A stretch of 64,000 nt of DNA from assembly GCA_009746045.1 (NCBI GenBank), contig RPFO01000310.1:1517263-1581262 (forward strand), written 5' to 3'. Position numbers and translations under genes: made by a program. Position 1 is the first letter of the stretch, and each line of letters begins with the position of its first letter. The stretch comes from Mesostigma viride (taxonomy: Eukaryota > Streptophyta > Mesostigmatophyceae > Mesostigmatales > Mesostigmataceae). The notes beneath the pieces are model-generated. The model searched no databases, was not told where the DNA came from, and saw nothing but the letters and a program-made list of their open reading frames with translations. Of this stretch, positions 54,201-64,000 are shown piece by piece.

Positions 54201-56900
54201 GGTTTCCCCTGCAAGTCTGTCCACAAATCCCTGTCTGCAATGGGCAGCTTTCGTCAGCACTCGACAGTTTACTATGCCGCTTGCCCGCTCACTCATCTCC
54301 TCAAAACGTGCATGACCCAGGTTGCAGAGCATGAGTATGCTCTGGTGCCAACGAGTGTGGCGTGTGGGCTTTGACTGCTCTTCATGGAGCATGTGGTCTA
54401 GCTGTTTTGTTCTTATGTATTTGTTCTAGCTGATTGGGTCTTGTTGGTTTGGTCTAATCAATTCTATTCTATGCTATGTCTGTTTGATATAATTGCCAGG
54501 GCTTTAATGGTCGTCCCCCTCCCCCATCCAGGTTCCCGCAACGATCAACTATCCCGATTCCTGCTATTCATTTATTTGCATAACTATCCTCGCTACATGA
54601 CATTCGTCTTGTTGATTTTTGTATTCTTCCATCCTCGTCACTACAGTGCCTGGCAGGTACGGGGGATTTCCGCATCGGCCTGTTTGACTCGCGTTCGCAT
54701 GAGCTGGGCGAAAAGCAGCTGGTGCGGGCAGACGGCATCACCGAGAGCACGCGGTACGGAGGCATCAACCGCGTGCTGCGGGCGGAGCCCTTTGCGCGGT
54801 ATCGGGGGTACCATTTCCGCATCGTGAGTGCTCCCCTCTGTATGTCCCTCCGCTTGCTTGCCATAGCAGCACTTGTTGCGATGATCCCCAAACTGGCGTT
54901 CGGGGGCACCACATCCGCATCGCGAGCGTTCCCCTTTTCTTCTTCGTGGGATGTTGTGATTAAAACCATCATAGCAGAGATGGCTGCCTCATTGATAGTA
55001 GCATTTGGGGAGGGGTTATCAGGTCCGCCTCGTGAGCTTTCTTTGCTTGTTTGTTCGTGAGCGGCTGCATTAGTTGCTGTAATGATGCACTAGTGGTCTT
55101 GGGGGTACCCCTTCCGCATCGTGAGTTACTGGTAATTCTTGCTACACTCTCCTTGGGGCGACACCTGATGTTGCAGTGTCTGGGAGCGGCGGCTGTGTGC
55201 TCTGTGTTCCTGCTTGCTTCCCGCAGCAGTGGTTGTCACCGTGATAGTCGTGGTACTAAAGATATATTAGTATCACTGTCATTATTATTCTATGGAATTG
55301 TATGTTCTGTATATATTGCCGTTTGGCCACTTGTAAGCTCGTAATTTGATTCAAGTAATGTCATTTTGCAATGCTCCTATCGCCTTCCCACCCCTGAGCC
55401 GCGCAGTACCCCCACCTGAGCCGTTACGCGGAGAAGTATTACGACGAGGAGGGCGGCACGGGCAGCCATGTTCCCTGCAGCATCTACCGCAAGGTGGAGC
55501 CCGACCTGTTTGACAAGTTCCGCGTGCACTACCCTGGGTCGGGCTGCTTTGAGCTGCCGCTGGTGAGCCATGGAGCAAGCTTTTTGATGGTAGCCTATTG
55601 TATATACCTATCATAGTAGGCAAGCATGTTATCTGTAGCAACCTTTATATACCGGCCTATTATAGTAGGCAAGCATGTCCTTCTGTAGCAACCTATATAT
55701 GATATAATACTACTACATAATAACCTATTTTAGCATGCAAGAACGTTCTTCTGTAGTAACCTATTATAAATTACAGTGGGCAAGCATATTCTTCTGTGTC
55801 CCCCGTGGACTATTGTGTCCACCACTGTGTTCAGTGTGGGTTACGTAACCAGGGCAACTGGGGAAACAAATTCAATCAGTTGAGTTTACAGGAAAGTGAC
55901 CGGTTTTGCTCAAATGAATGCCCCATGTTCTCATATTCGTTATAAATGGTTAATGTTTATTCCTAATTAGAACAATGAGTGGGGCACGTAAGGAAGGAAG
56001 GCCTCATCCCGGGTGACTATGCTCCCCTTCTACTATAATCTAGGCCCTACTATGATCTAGGCCGCATCCAGGTGATTCTGCCATCCTTCTACTATGATCT
56101 TGGCCCAATCATGATCTAAGCCTCATCCCAGGTGACTGTGCTACCCTTCTACTATGATGTATCCGTCCATCTCTCTACAGGTAATCATGCTAAGAGGCCC
56201 GTGAATCCTCATTTGCAGTATCCGCTGCACACAAGGTCGAGGAGGCATGCTATCCTCGCCCGTGTCCTTGCATTGGGCAAAGACCATAGCGTGCTTCGAA
56301 GTTCTAACACGATGCTCGCGGGGGGGGAGGTGGGGGGGTCCTTGCGGGGGGTCTTCCTGCGGTGTTTGTGGATCACGAGGAGGTGAGGAAATTTGAACAA
56401 ACCCAGCTGTGGGTTTGCTCTGCAAGATTTGTTTGTGTGTGCAGTGTGTTGAGAGCAAGACTGACACGAAACCAACCCAAAGCCATCGCAAAACCAACCC
56501 AAAATGAACCCAAAACCAATCCCGAGTCAGCAACGAGCATGCTACGCACCCCAAACGGACTCAAGACTAATCTGACATCAACCCCAAACCCACCCCAAAT
56601 TGATCCCAAACCAACTCTAATAAAAACCCACCCTGTGCGCAGGACACCTGGGGCACCCTGGAGATCTCCATCGAGCGTGCCGGCGAGCAGCAGTTCCGCG
56701 TCTCCCTCTCCATGAACGGGCTTGGCTACACCCTGCTCGACGATTGGGCCGCGGGGGGGGCCGTGAGCGCGGAGGCCGAGTACATGCGGTACCACAAACC
56801 GCTCGCGCGGTCGAGGCGACGGGCCATGGTCGATAGCAGCCTGCCCGAGTGGATCGACACGATGGCGATTCAGTTCCCGAATGGGCGGCGGTACAAGTGA
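51208..56900 (+). CDS. Secreted protein of unknown function, five exons
   Basis: Exons: 51208-51408, 52308-52476, 54657-54823, 55407-55562, 56643-56900. All have GT-AG borders and join in one frame (316 residues). The N-terminus carries a signal peptide (hydrophobic YAVCLLVALSAF, likely cleaved after HASA). The rest shows spaced Cys residues (NQCPSELF, YCKGAMPCAH, VPCSIY, GSGCFEL) that suggest disulfides. Short beta-rich strands include GTGDFRIGLFDSRSH, YRGYHFRI, LEISIERAGEQQFRVSLSM and IDTMAIQFPNGRRYK. The pattern resembles a jelly-roll or lectin-like secreted domain, but I cannot name the family. Introns are large. Copies of the exon edges lie in introns 1, 2 and 3 and downstream of the stop. 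Confidence 0.8.
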
Positions 56901-57205
56901 GGATAATGCGTGGTCTTGTTCTGGGCATACTGCGCGGGTTTCTGGACATGATGGCGGTATGAGACCCGAATGAGCGGCGATACAAAGCGTGACCTGCTTG
57001 GGATTGGTCGTGGGTACCTGTAACGAGGTGTTTCGTACAGGATGGATGGCTATTTCACACGACGGCAACCCAGTTCCCCGCTAGGCGGTGGTGCCAGTGA
57101 GAGGCTTGGAAGAGAGGCCTGTGGTTTGCAATGCATGAGCGCCGTTTAATGGCCAGACTGAGTATGCGTGTGAGGGTACCAGTGTACTTGTGGGTATGTT
57201 TGTGT
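56901..57205. other. 3' flank with decayed copies of the last exon end
   Basis: The true end (ttcccgaatgggcggcggta, 56874-56893) recurs in weaker form at 56961-56992 (gacccgaatgagcggcgata) and at 57068-57101 (cagttccccgctaggcggtg), and possibly near 57505. No other feature was seen. Confidence 0.6.
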
Positions 57206-57452
<247 letters not shown>

Positions 57453-58018
57453 GACAGTACATGCATGTGTGCCTGTCTTGATAAGTCACGATTGGGCGTG
57501 ATGGCGATCCACTTCCCCCAACAATACGTAGGGCAGCACCACGAGTAAGCAAGCTGCGTAGTACTATCCAATGGATCCGTGAGACGACCAGCGCATGTGT
57601 ATGGCGCTACGTCCATACCGCAACATGTTTCGGTGCAGATGGCAATTTTTTTTTGTGAGGGTAGTTTGATGCGATAGTGGTGACATCATGCGAGGGAGGT
57701 ACACGGGGTCCCCAGCGACTGGGGGAGCCGCTTGGAAGAGTTGCATGTGTTGTCATATGGGATGACGTTTTGTTGATGGCCAGTTTGCTGTGGGGGAGGG
57801 GAAATGGGGGCACCGGGGCAGGGTCGCCTAAACCGATGGTGGTCCTGATGGCGATCCTCAGCTCGGGATGGTTCACAGATACCTGTATTAAATACCGGTG
57901 ATGACGGGTGTGGCTTTGCTATGCAACTGCGGTTGCTGTGCGTGATGGCAGGTATCACGGTAGGGTGTGGCTGCTTGATGCCATGGCAGTCCTCATTCCC
58001 GATGGGTCATCAGGGAGC
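57453..58018. other. Intergenic, no gene seen
   Basis: Phrases such as gtgatggcgatcc and ggtcctgatggcgatcc recur, possibly more remnants of the upstream gene end. No coding signal was found. Confidence 0.4.
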
Positions 58019-58417
58019 GGGGATATCCAAATACTATGTATGGGGATATCCGAATACTGTGGGGATATCCGAATACTGTGGGGATATCCGAATACTATGG
58101 GGATATCCGAGTACTATGGGGATATCCGAATACTGTGGGGATATCCGAATACTGTGGGGATATCCGAATACTATGGGGATATCCGAATACTATGGGGATA
58201 TCCGAATACTACGGGGATATCCGAATACTACGGGGATATCCGAGTACTATGGGGATATCCGAATACTGTAGGGATATCCGAATACTATGGGGATATCCGA
58301 ATACTACGGGGATATCCGAATACTATGGGGATATCCGAATACTGTGGGGATATCCGAATACTACGGGGATATCCGAATACTATGGGGATATCCGAATACT
58401 ACGGGGATATCCGAATA
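58019..58417. repeat. 19 bp minisatellite with a GGATATCC core
   Basis: About 21 copies of ggggatatccgaatactat, with the last bases varying (ctat, ctgt, ctac). Each unit carries the palindrome GGATATCC. Frames across it stay open by chance. Confidence 0.95.
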
Positions 58418-58839
58418 GGAGTTTGAGAGCCACGTGGTATCGCTGCACCTTTGTTTTTGGGTGACTGTGCACGACCGGCTGGTTTTTACAAGTTTAGATG
58501 ATTTTCTTGCTATGTACATGGAATGTGTCTATGTGTGTGACACGGAGACTGGTTGCAGATGGCAGTCTAGCTTTGGAGTGACCAGTGTGTCCAGAAATAG
58601 ACTTTATCGATGTCTACTACTGAAGTGTGGTGTGCAGCAGAAGCACCACTTAGCCTCCCCCGAATGCCACCCCATCCTCACTATCTAAGCCTCGACTCTG
58701 AAGATCATCATCAATCAACCAGCTCATCTGTTTGTCGGTTTTCATGGGTTTGTGGATTTATTGGTTCGTTGACTTTGGCCACCTTACTGTTTTAACGATT
58801 TTGATTCATTGAAACAAATGGTTGGTTCATCATGTCAGA

Positions 58840-59034
58840 TATGTCAAGTTGGCAGAGGCCCCCGCTGGGAGAGACGGAGCGGACCTAGACACAGCTGGTG
58901 GCGAGCCCGGGCCCAAGATGGTGGACTTGAACTTGCGCCGCAAGCGGGAGCTCGAACAGATTCTCCGAACCGAGGAGGACGAGGAGCGCAAGCAGCTCAT
59001 CGCCAGCTGGCTGTCCAGCACATCAGCTTCGTAG
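58840..59034 (+). CDS. Possible terminal exon of an unidentified gene
   Basis: After an acceptor-like tcatgtcag the frame reads KLAEAPAGRDGADLDTAGG, then a charged helix DLNLRRKRELEQILRTEEDE and ERKQLIASWLSSTSAS before TAG. The composition and codon use resemble real coding sequence. No family is recognised and no upstream exon was found, so it may be a short orphan gene, a last exon or a fragment. Confidence 0.35.
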   Translation, partial: YVKLAEAPAGRDGADLDTAGGEPGPKMVDLNLRRKRELEQILRTEEDEERKQLIASWLSSTSAS

Positions 59035-59888
59035 TCATCTGCAAATGTCTTGTGCGCCAAAAACCTCGCAAGCTGAACTTTACCGATCAAGGCTGGGCAG
59101 AGTGTCTAGCATGCATTGAAATGAATGGAAGTCGCAAGATGGACCTGCATGAGGCAGCCATTCCTCGGCGCATGACACTGCATGTATCAAAGAGACAGCA
59201 TGTATAACTGGACGGCTGCGACACACTTTGCAAGAAGTTCAACGGTGGATGCACGCACAGCCGGAGGCGGGGGTCTGGGTGGATGCCAGGGGCAGTGTAT
59301 CGATTAGTGGCGATATGCCGCCAAATGTGGCGGTGTGGCACTTTTTTTGGCAAAATGTGGCGGTGCCACCCACTTTGACAGGGCTCCCAAGAAGCCACAA
59401 TTTGGCCGTGCTGTTCTACTTTGTAGTTTCGTTTCGCCACAGGGTGGCCGTGCCTGAAGTTCACTCTAGTACAGGTTACGCCACAATTGGCGGTGTCAGC
59501 CGGTCTTCCGGCCGGCGTTCCGCCACAAGCCTCACTAGTACTAGACTACTACTATGAGTACTACTATGACTGACTGACTGACTGACTGCATAGTGCATGT
59601 ACGTAGAGCCCGGCCAAGTGCCAAGTGGCAAGTGGCCCGGTGCCAGAGACCAGAGTGCACTGTGCAGACTGCAGCTTGTGTGCATTTTCACTTTTCAGGC
59701 TTCAGCTGGCTGGCGGGCGGCGGCCTCGCGCCCGGCGCCGATGCCTGAGACGGAGACGCTCGCCCGCCTTGTGTACAGCCAGTACGGCGCCGCGCCGCGC
59801 TGACCCCGCTGCCGGCAGGGTCATTTGCTGCACCAAAAAGCCGGCCCGCCACACGTGGCCGTGCCAAGGCCAATTTTAATTGGCTTAA
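59035..59888. other. Intergenic with many gccac/gtggc motifs
   Basis: 59300-59530 is dense in short complementary motifs (gccgccaaatgtggcggtg, gccacaattggcggtg) that could fold into hairpins. A (gact)5 run lies near 59570-59588. No gene was seen. Confidence 0.45.
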
Positions 59889-61630
59889 CCCGTGTTTTTT
59901 TTTTTAGAACGCGATATACTGCGTTGTAAGCTATTTATAGAACACGTCATAACATCTAGGGAAAATTTTTTTTCATAGTCATGTGTATACTTTCCTGAAA
60001 GCCCATAAATCAAAGGATTTTTTGAGCTACTCAGACCTACAAAATGCTAATTCATTAGAGAGATACACTGGTTTGAATACAGGGGGGTCTGGCCATGACC
60101 GCGATTTGTTGACCCTAGGTCACAAGTCATGTGCTTATTCACAAATGGTTCATGAAAAAAATCTGGCTTCTTGCACGAGCTATGGGCAACATATGCAGGC
60201 TCTGTGAAACAAAACTCAGGCCCATTGGGCCACTGGAGCTATTTTTTATTAGCATTACAATTACAACGCAGTACAACGCAGTGGGAAAAATGAGAGCCCT
60301 TCACAACATGACCCAACGACACGAGCCCCATAAACGGGGATATCATGAGCTAGGAGGGTCAAAACATTGAAAATAGGTGTTGTATAAGTTATACAGCATC
60401 AAACATGCATCAAACATCATGACTGGATTACATAATATGACTGAATCAGGCAGCCATAGCCAAAGCATCATCCACTCTCACAACGTGTTGAGCACATGCC
60501 TCGTGGGAAGGGAGGCACTGGGTTTTCATTCCATAACGTGTGCAATACTGAAAGAAAGAGGCATGTGTAATGCAAAGCTTGGATAGGTTGAGTGATCCAT
60601 GAGCTTACATGCAGGCAAAGATGACGCTGGAATGCATGCTAGCAAATGGTGGCAAGATGCTAACAACGCATGATTATACACCATGATTATGGGCACCTAG
60701 CTGATCTTCTTGCACAATCAACGCAGTATAAACCATCAATATCCAATCCTCACGATATATGCACGGCTTGACGACGTATACAGCACCTAAATACTGCACA
60801 ACTGCAGCCTGCTATGGCTGACATGCAAGCAACGTCGAGTAGGATGGCGGTCTTAGAGAGGCTGGGCAGAGGTCGGTAGAAATAGGTGGAAAACGGGCAG
60901 AAACTAGGTGGAAACACGATATACTTACGCCTGCAAGCACTATTGAGCCGGTGGCAGAGGCCATTTCCAGGAAAATACAGCATACCGTAGCAATAGCCAC
61001 GGTCACGCCTTACGCTATTTGCAGGCACCATCATGCCCGGAGCTACCCAATAAAAGTCTGCACAAATCTCGGTTTAGCCGAGAGTCCGGGCGTTCAGAAT
61101 GAATAAACATGTGTTAAGAAGTCGAAACACCATGGAAATACCAAGCATGGTGCCGCAGCAGACCCGAGTCTTGCCGTAATAATATGTATGCCGGTTTCCA
61201 GGGTTTCCGCATGAAAGTTGGGTGAGAAACTGGAAAAATCTACGTTTCCTTTGCCCCAGTACCTCAACAAACTCGTAGAAACCTAATTATCAACCTTTGA
61301 ACGCATCATCATGGTCGTGCCACCCAACAGCCACTGAAATTCGCGCGAAAACTGGCGAGATCTACCTGCCGCCATCGCCGTCGTCTTCACCTTCGTCCCG
61401 CGAAAATGCCTGATTTCAGTGGTACATATTTGTTTGCAGCTGTCACAAAAAAAATCCAAAAAATACCAGGATTTTTTCTTGAGTTCTACGGGATGTAAGG
61501 AGGCCGTCCACCGAGTTTCAGACCGAAAATCTCGTATCTACTGTGCCTGCCACGTGTCAGATTACAACGCGATACATCGCGTTCTAACCCAGGCTACAAC
61601 GCGATACATCGCGTTGTAAAAAAACACGGG
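59889..61630. mobile_element. Non-autonomous piggyBac-like element flanked by TTAA
   Basis: The left end is TTAA|CCCGTGTTTTTT (TTAA at 59885-59888). The right end is AAAACACGGG|TTAA (TTAA at 61631-61634). CCC-starting TIRs and TTAA target duplications are the hallmark of piggyBac. The inverted ends go on: after the T run, the left side has gaacgcgatatactgcgttg and the right side has two copies of acaacgcgatacatcgcgtt (61564 and 61594), each a near-palindrome. The 1742 bp interior has no transposase ORF, so it would depend on an autonomous relative. Confidence 0.8.
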
Positions 61631-61780
61631 TTAATTAAAGCCACACACTGGCCGAGTAAACTGAAGTTTTCATAGTTCGAAACGCCACAAGTGGCCTAGC
61701 GCCACTAGTAACGAAAACCTTAATCGAATCACTGGCCAGGGGGTGTCAACCTCTGTCCCGATTGCTAGCATATATATCAC

Positions 61781-64000
61781 ATGGCAGGCATCCCGCACGA
61801 ATGGCACCCCCGGCCCGCGGCTGCCCAACCGGTCGGCATCCTCTCGCGCGCCCAGATTGCTGCTCTCCCGGGTTGCTGGGAGGCCGGCTGGGACCCGCCC
61901 CCCCCTCATGTCCGGTCCCTTCTGGAGGGGGACGACCCCGAGTCGGGCTCCTGTGCCATCTGCCTTGAGCCCTTCCGGCCCGGGGGGATGGCTTGTGTCG
62001 CCTGCCCGCGTGCGGCCACACATTCCATCAAGCGTGCATCGCGCGCAGCTTGCTCCACTCCGCGCCGCGCTGCCCGTTGTGCCGGGCTGTTGTGCCGCCC
62101 CCTGGGACTGCGCTTCCTCTCGGCCCGCCCCCGGTCTCGCTGGGTCCCCTGCCGGGTCCCCACCGGGCCCCGGGGCCAGCTGCCTCCCCGACCCCTCGGC
62201 CGCGCCCCCGGCCTCGTTGCCGGGGCCTGGGGTGGTCGCGGGCGCGCTGGCGAGTCCCCCTGGGAGGGGCGCCGGCGTTCTCGATCCCCCTCCGCTGGGG
62301 GTCTCCCCGGTGGGCACTGCCTCCTCCGTGGCCCCGGCGGGCATGCCGGGCGCTGGTCGGGTCGTGGTGCGCGCGCCTGCCGGCCCGGCTGGGGAGACGC
62401 CGCAGGCCCCACGTCCTGCCTTTGCTGGCGCCGCTCCCCGCCACTCAGCGCCCGCCGACGGCCTTCACCGGTGTGCCGTGCTGCTTCCCACGGGGTCCCC
62501 GTGTGCTGGTGTGTTCCACAACCGTAACCTCCTCTGCCAGCACCTTCGCGCTGTGCACCCCGATCTCGGCGCGGCGGATCTGCAGGCCATGAGCTGTTAC
62601 CGGTGCCCGGAAGCTCACTGCCAGCGGGTGTACTCCATTCACGGGCGCGCTCAGCACGCGCGCGCCTGTGTTGCTCAACGGCCCCTCAACCGGCCAGCAG
62701 TCCCGGCCCCCTCCCCCCCTCCCGCCTCGGCTCCCACCGGCTCCCAGCCCCCGCCGCCCGACTACTCGGCCAGTTGGCGTTGGCTTGACACGGTTCCCTG
62801 GGATGCATGCGCCATCAACCCGACGTCTACCCTGACCGACCTCCCCCACCGCGCGCGTAGCCTTTTCGCGCAATGTGCAATCGTTTCTCTCCGGCGCATG
62901 CACGCCGCTCCGGACGACCCGCTGGGCTTTAAACTGCACATGGTGACCCCCCGCCTGCTCCTCACCCCTCTCGGGCGTGGTGTGCGCGGCCTCCAGGGTG
63001 CGGTTATTGCCCGTTGCCGACGCTTTCTGCAGGGGGACTGGGAGGGGCTGTTTGGCGTGCCGCCCCCGCGCACGGCCCGGCTGTCGGGGGAGGTCAACTT
63101 CGAGCGGGTGGCCGCCGACGTCATCCGCCTCGTCCGCGAGGGGCAGCTCAGCCGGGCCATGACCCGCTTGGAAATGGCCAAGCTGGCCCCCGCCAATGCG
63201 GCTACCCTGGCGGCCTTGGAGGCTCTTCACCCTGCGGAGCCCGGATTCCAGCTGCCCGTGCCGGACCCCCTGCCGGCCCCCCTCCGGCTGGACCGCGACT
63301 GCTTCCTGGAGGTGATGCGTGCGGTCCCGCGGGCTTCCTCTACCGGGCCGTCGGGCTGGCGCTACGAGCACTTGGAGGTCCTGGTGGGGCATGGGGGCGA
63401 GGACATTCTCTTTGACACCCTCATTGACCTGGCGGCTGGTCGCGTTCCTCCCGCTGCGCGCGAGTGGTTAGCGGGCGCTCGCCTCCTCGCTCTGCTCAAG
63501 GGTGTCTTGCCCCCCCCGAGGGCAAGGTGCGCCCGATCGCCTGCGGTGAGGTGCTCCGCAAGCTCGTGGGCAAAGTGATCTGCCGCCAAAAGGCGCCCGA
63601 GCTCCGTGCCTTTTTCTGCCCGCCCCTCGCAGCGGGTGAGACCTCGGTGGCGGCCCAGCTGGGGGTGACGACTCCAGGCGGGGCGGATATCCTCATCCAT
63701 TCGGTGCAGGCCTACCTCGAGGCCCACCCCACCCACGCTGTCGTCAAGGTCGACTGCCACAACGCGTTCAACAGTCTGTCCCGCGCCAGCATGTTTGCGG
63801 CCGTCATGGAGTCCTTCGAGGACTTGTACGCTTGGACAGCCGTGTGCTACGGCCAGCCCGGCCAACTGGTTCACATCATGGAGGACGGCACTCGCGGCGG
63901 CCTGCTGTCGCGGTCGGGCACCCAGCAAGGGGACCCCCTGGGACCCCTGTACTTTGCCGCCCCCCTCCAGGGTTGCCTCCAAGCGGTCCATGCTGCCCAC
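61781..64000 (+). mobile_element. LINE with N-terminal RING finger, zinc fingers and reverse transcriptase (3' part outside window)
   Basis: The ATG at 61781 opens MAGIPHEWHPRPAAAQ. A RING finger follows: CAICLEPFRPGG, then one frame back CRLPACGHTFHQACIARS and CPLCR. Next is a Pro/Ala-rich linker. Two C2H2-like fingers come next (HRCAVLLPTGSPCAGVF, LLCQHLRAVHPD; CYRCPEAHCQRVYSIHGRAQ, HARAC). The reverse transcriptase begins at SSTGPSGWRYEHLEVL and continues after another frame break at C8 (63510-63517) with KVRPIACGEVLRKLVGK, VVKVDCHNAFNSLSR and GTQQGDPLGPLYFAAPL at the window edge. No AP endonuclease precedes the RT. Together with the N-terminal zinc fingers this suggests an R2/NeSL-like type with a restriction-like endonuclease downstream, which is not visible here. 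The -1 breaks at G6 and C8 may be sequencing errors. Confidence 0.8.

Noticed and set aside
61670-62592. Several long GC-rich ORFs on both strands over the RING-LINE
   Set aside because: They are shadows of high-GC coding sequence. Only the frames with the RING, zinc-finger and RT motifs were kept.

Overview
This is a eukaryotic nuclear window, most likely from a green alga (Chlorophyta). The host genes are spliced, with GT-AG introns and one GC-AG intron. RAD54 is of the plant type, and there is a pyruvate,phosphate dikinase. The retroelement with split direct repeats resembles the PAT/TOC3/Kangaroo group known from volvocine algae. The species cannot be named from the sequence alone.

Layout. 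1-4245: the 3' part of a tyrosine-recombinase retrotransposon with intact B1-A2-B2 split repeats. 4782-12293 (minus): the first eight exons of RAD54. The retroelement sits antisense in the next RAD54 intron, so the 3' exons lie left of the window. 14041-15816 (plus): a SUA5/YrdC threonylcarbamoyl-AMP synthase. 17068-19022: a decayed LINE broken by a small repeat. 19300-19927 (minus): a GNAT acetyltransferase with one frameshift. 20527-34911: a pogo/Tc1-like DNA transposon with matching TIRs and TA target duplications, split by about 11.5 kb of nested insertion. That insertion holds a Helitron (Rep, PIF1-type helicase with a C-terminal RING-like finger, an RPA-like protein, an array of perfect palindromes) and a hAT-like BED-finger fragment. 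36714-37208: a PHD-finger exon. 37774-38684: a 0.9 kb (ATGG)n tract that looks like an overgrown LINE tail. 39075-40510: two LINE fragments. 41917-49669 (minus): a complete six-exon pyruvate,phosphate dikinase. 51208-56900 (plus): a five-exon secreted protein of unknown function. 57206-58417: two minisatellites. 59889-61630: a piggyBac-like non-autonomous element flanked by TTAA. 61781-64000: a LINE with an N-terminal RING finger, running off the right edge.

The most unusual signal is in the host introns. RAD54, the dikinase and the secreted-protein gene all carry extra, partly decayed copies of their own exon edges, splice sites included, inside the neighbouring introns. The extreme case is intron 2 of the dikinase: 24 head-to-tail 40 bp units, each carrying the last exon bases plus the 5' splice site. 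Introns here seem to grow by repeated duplication of their own splice junctions. A second cross-cutting signal is that the main reading-frame breaks in the mobile elements fall in C or G runs and shift in the same direction, which may point to homopolymer errors rather than decay.
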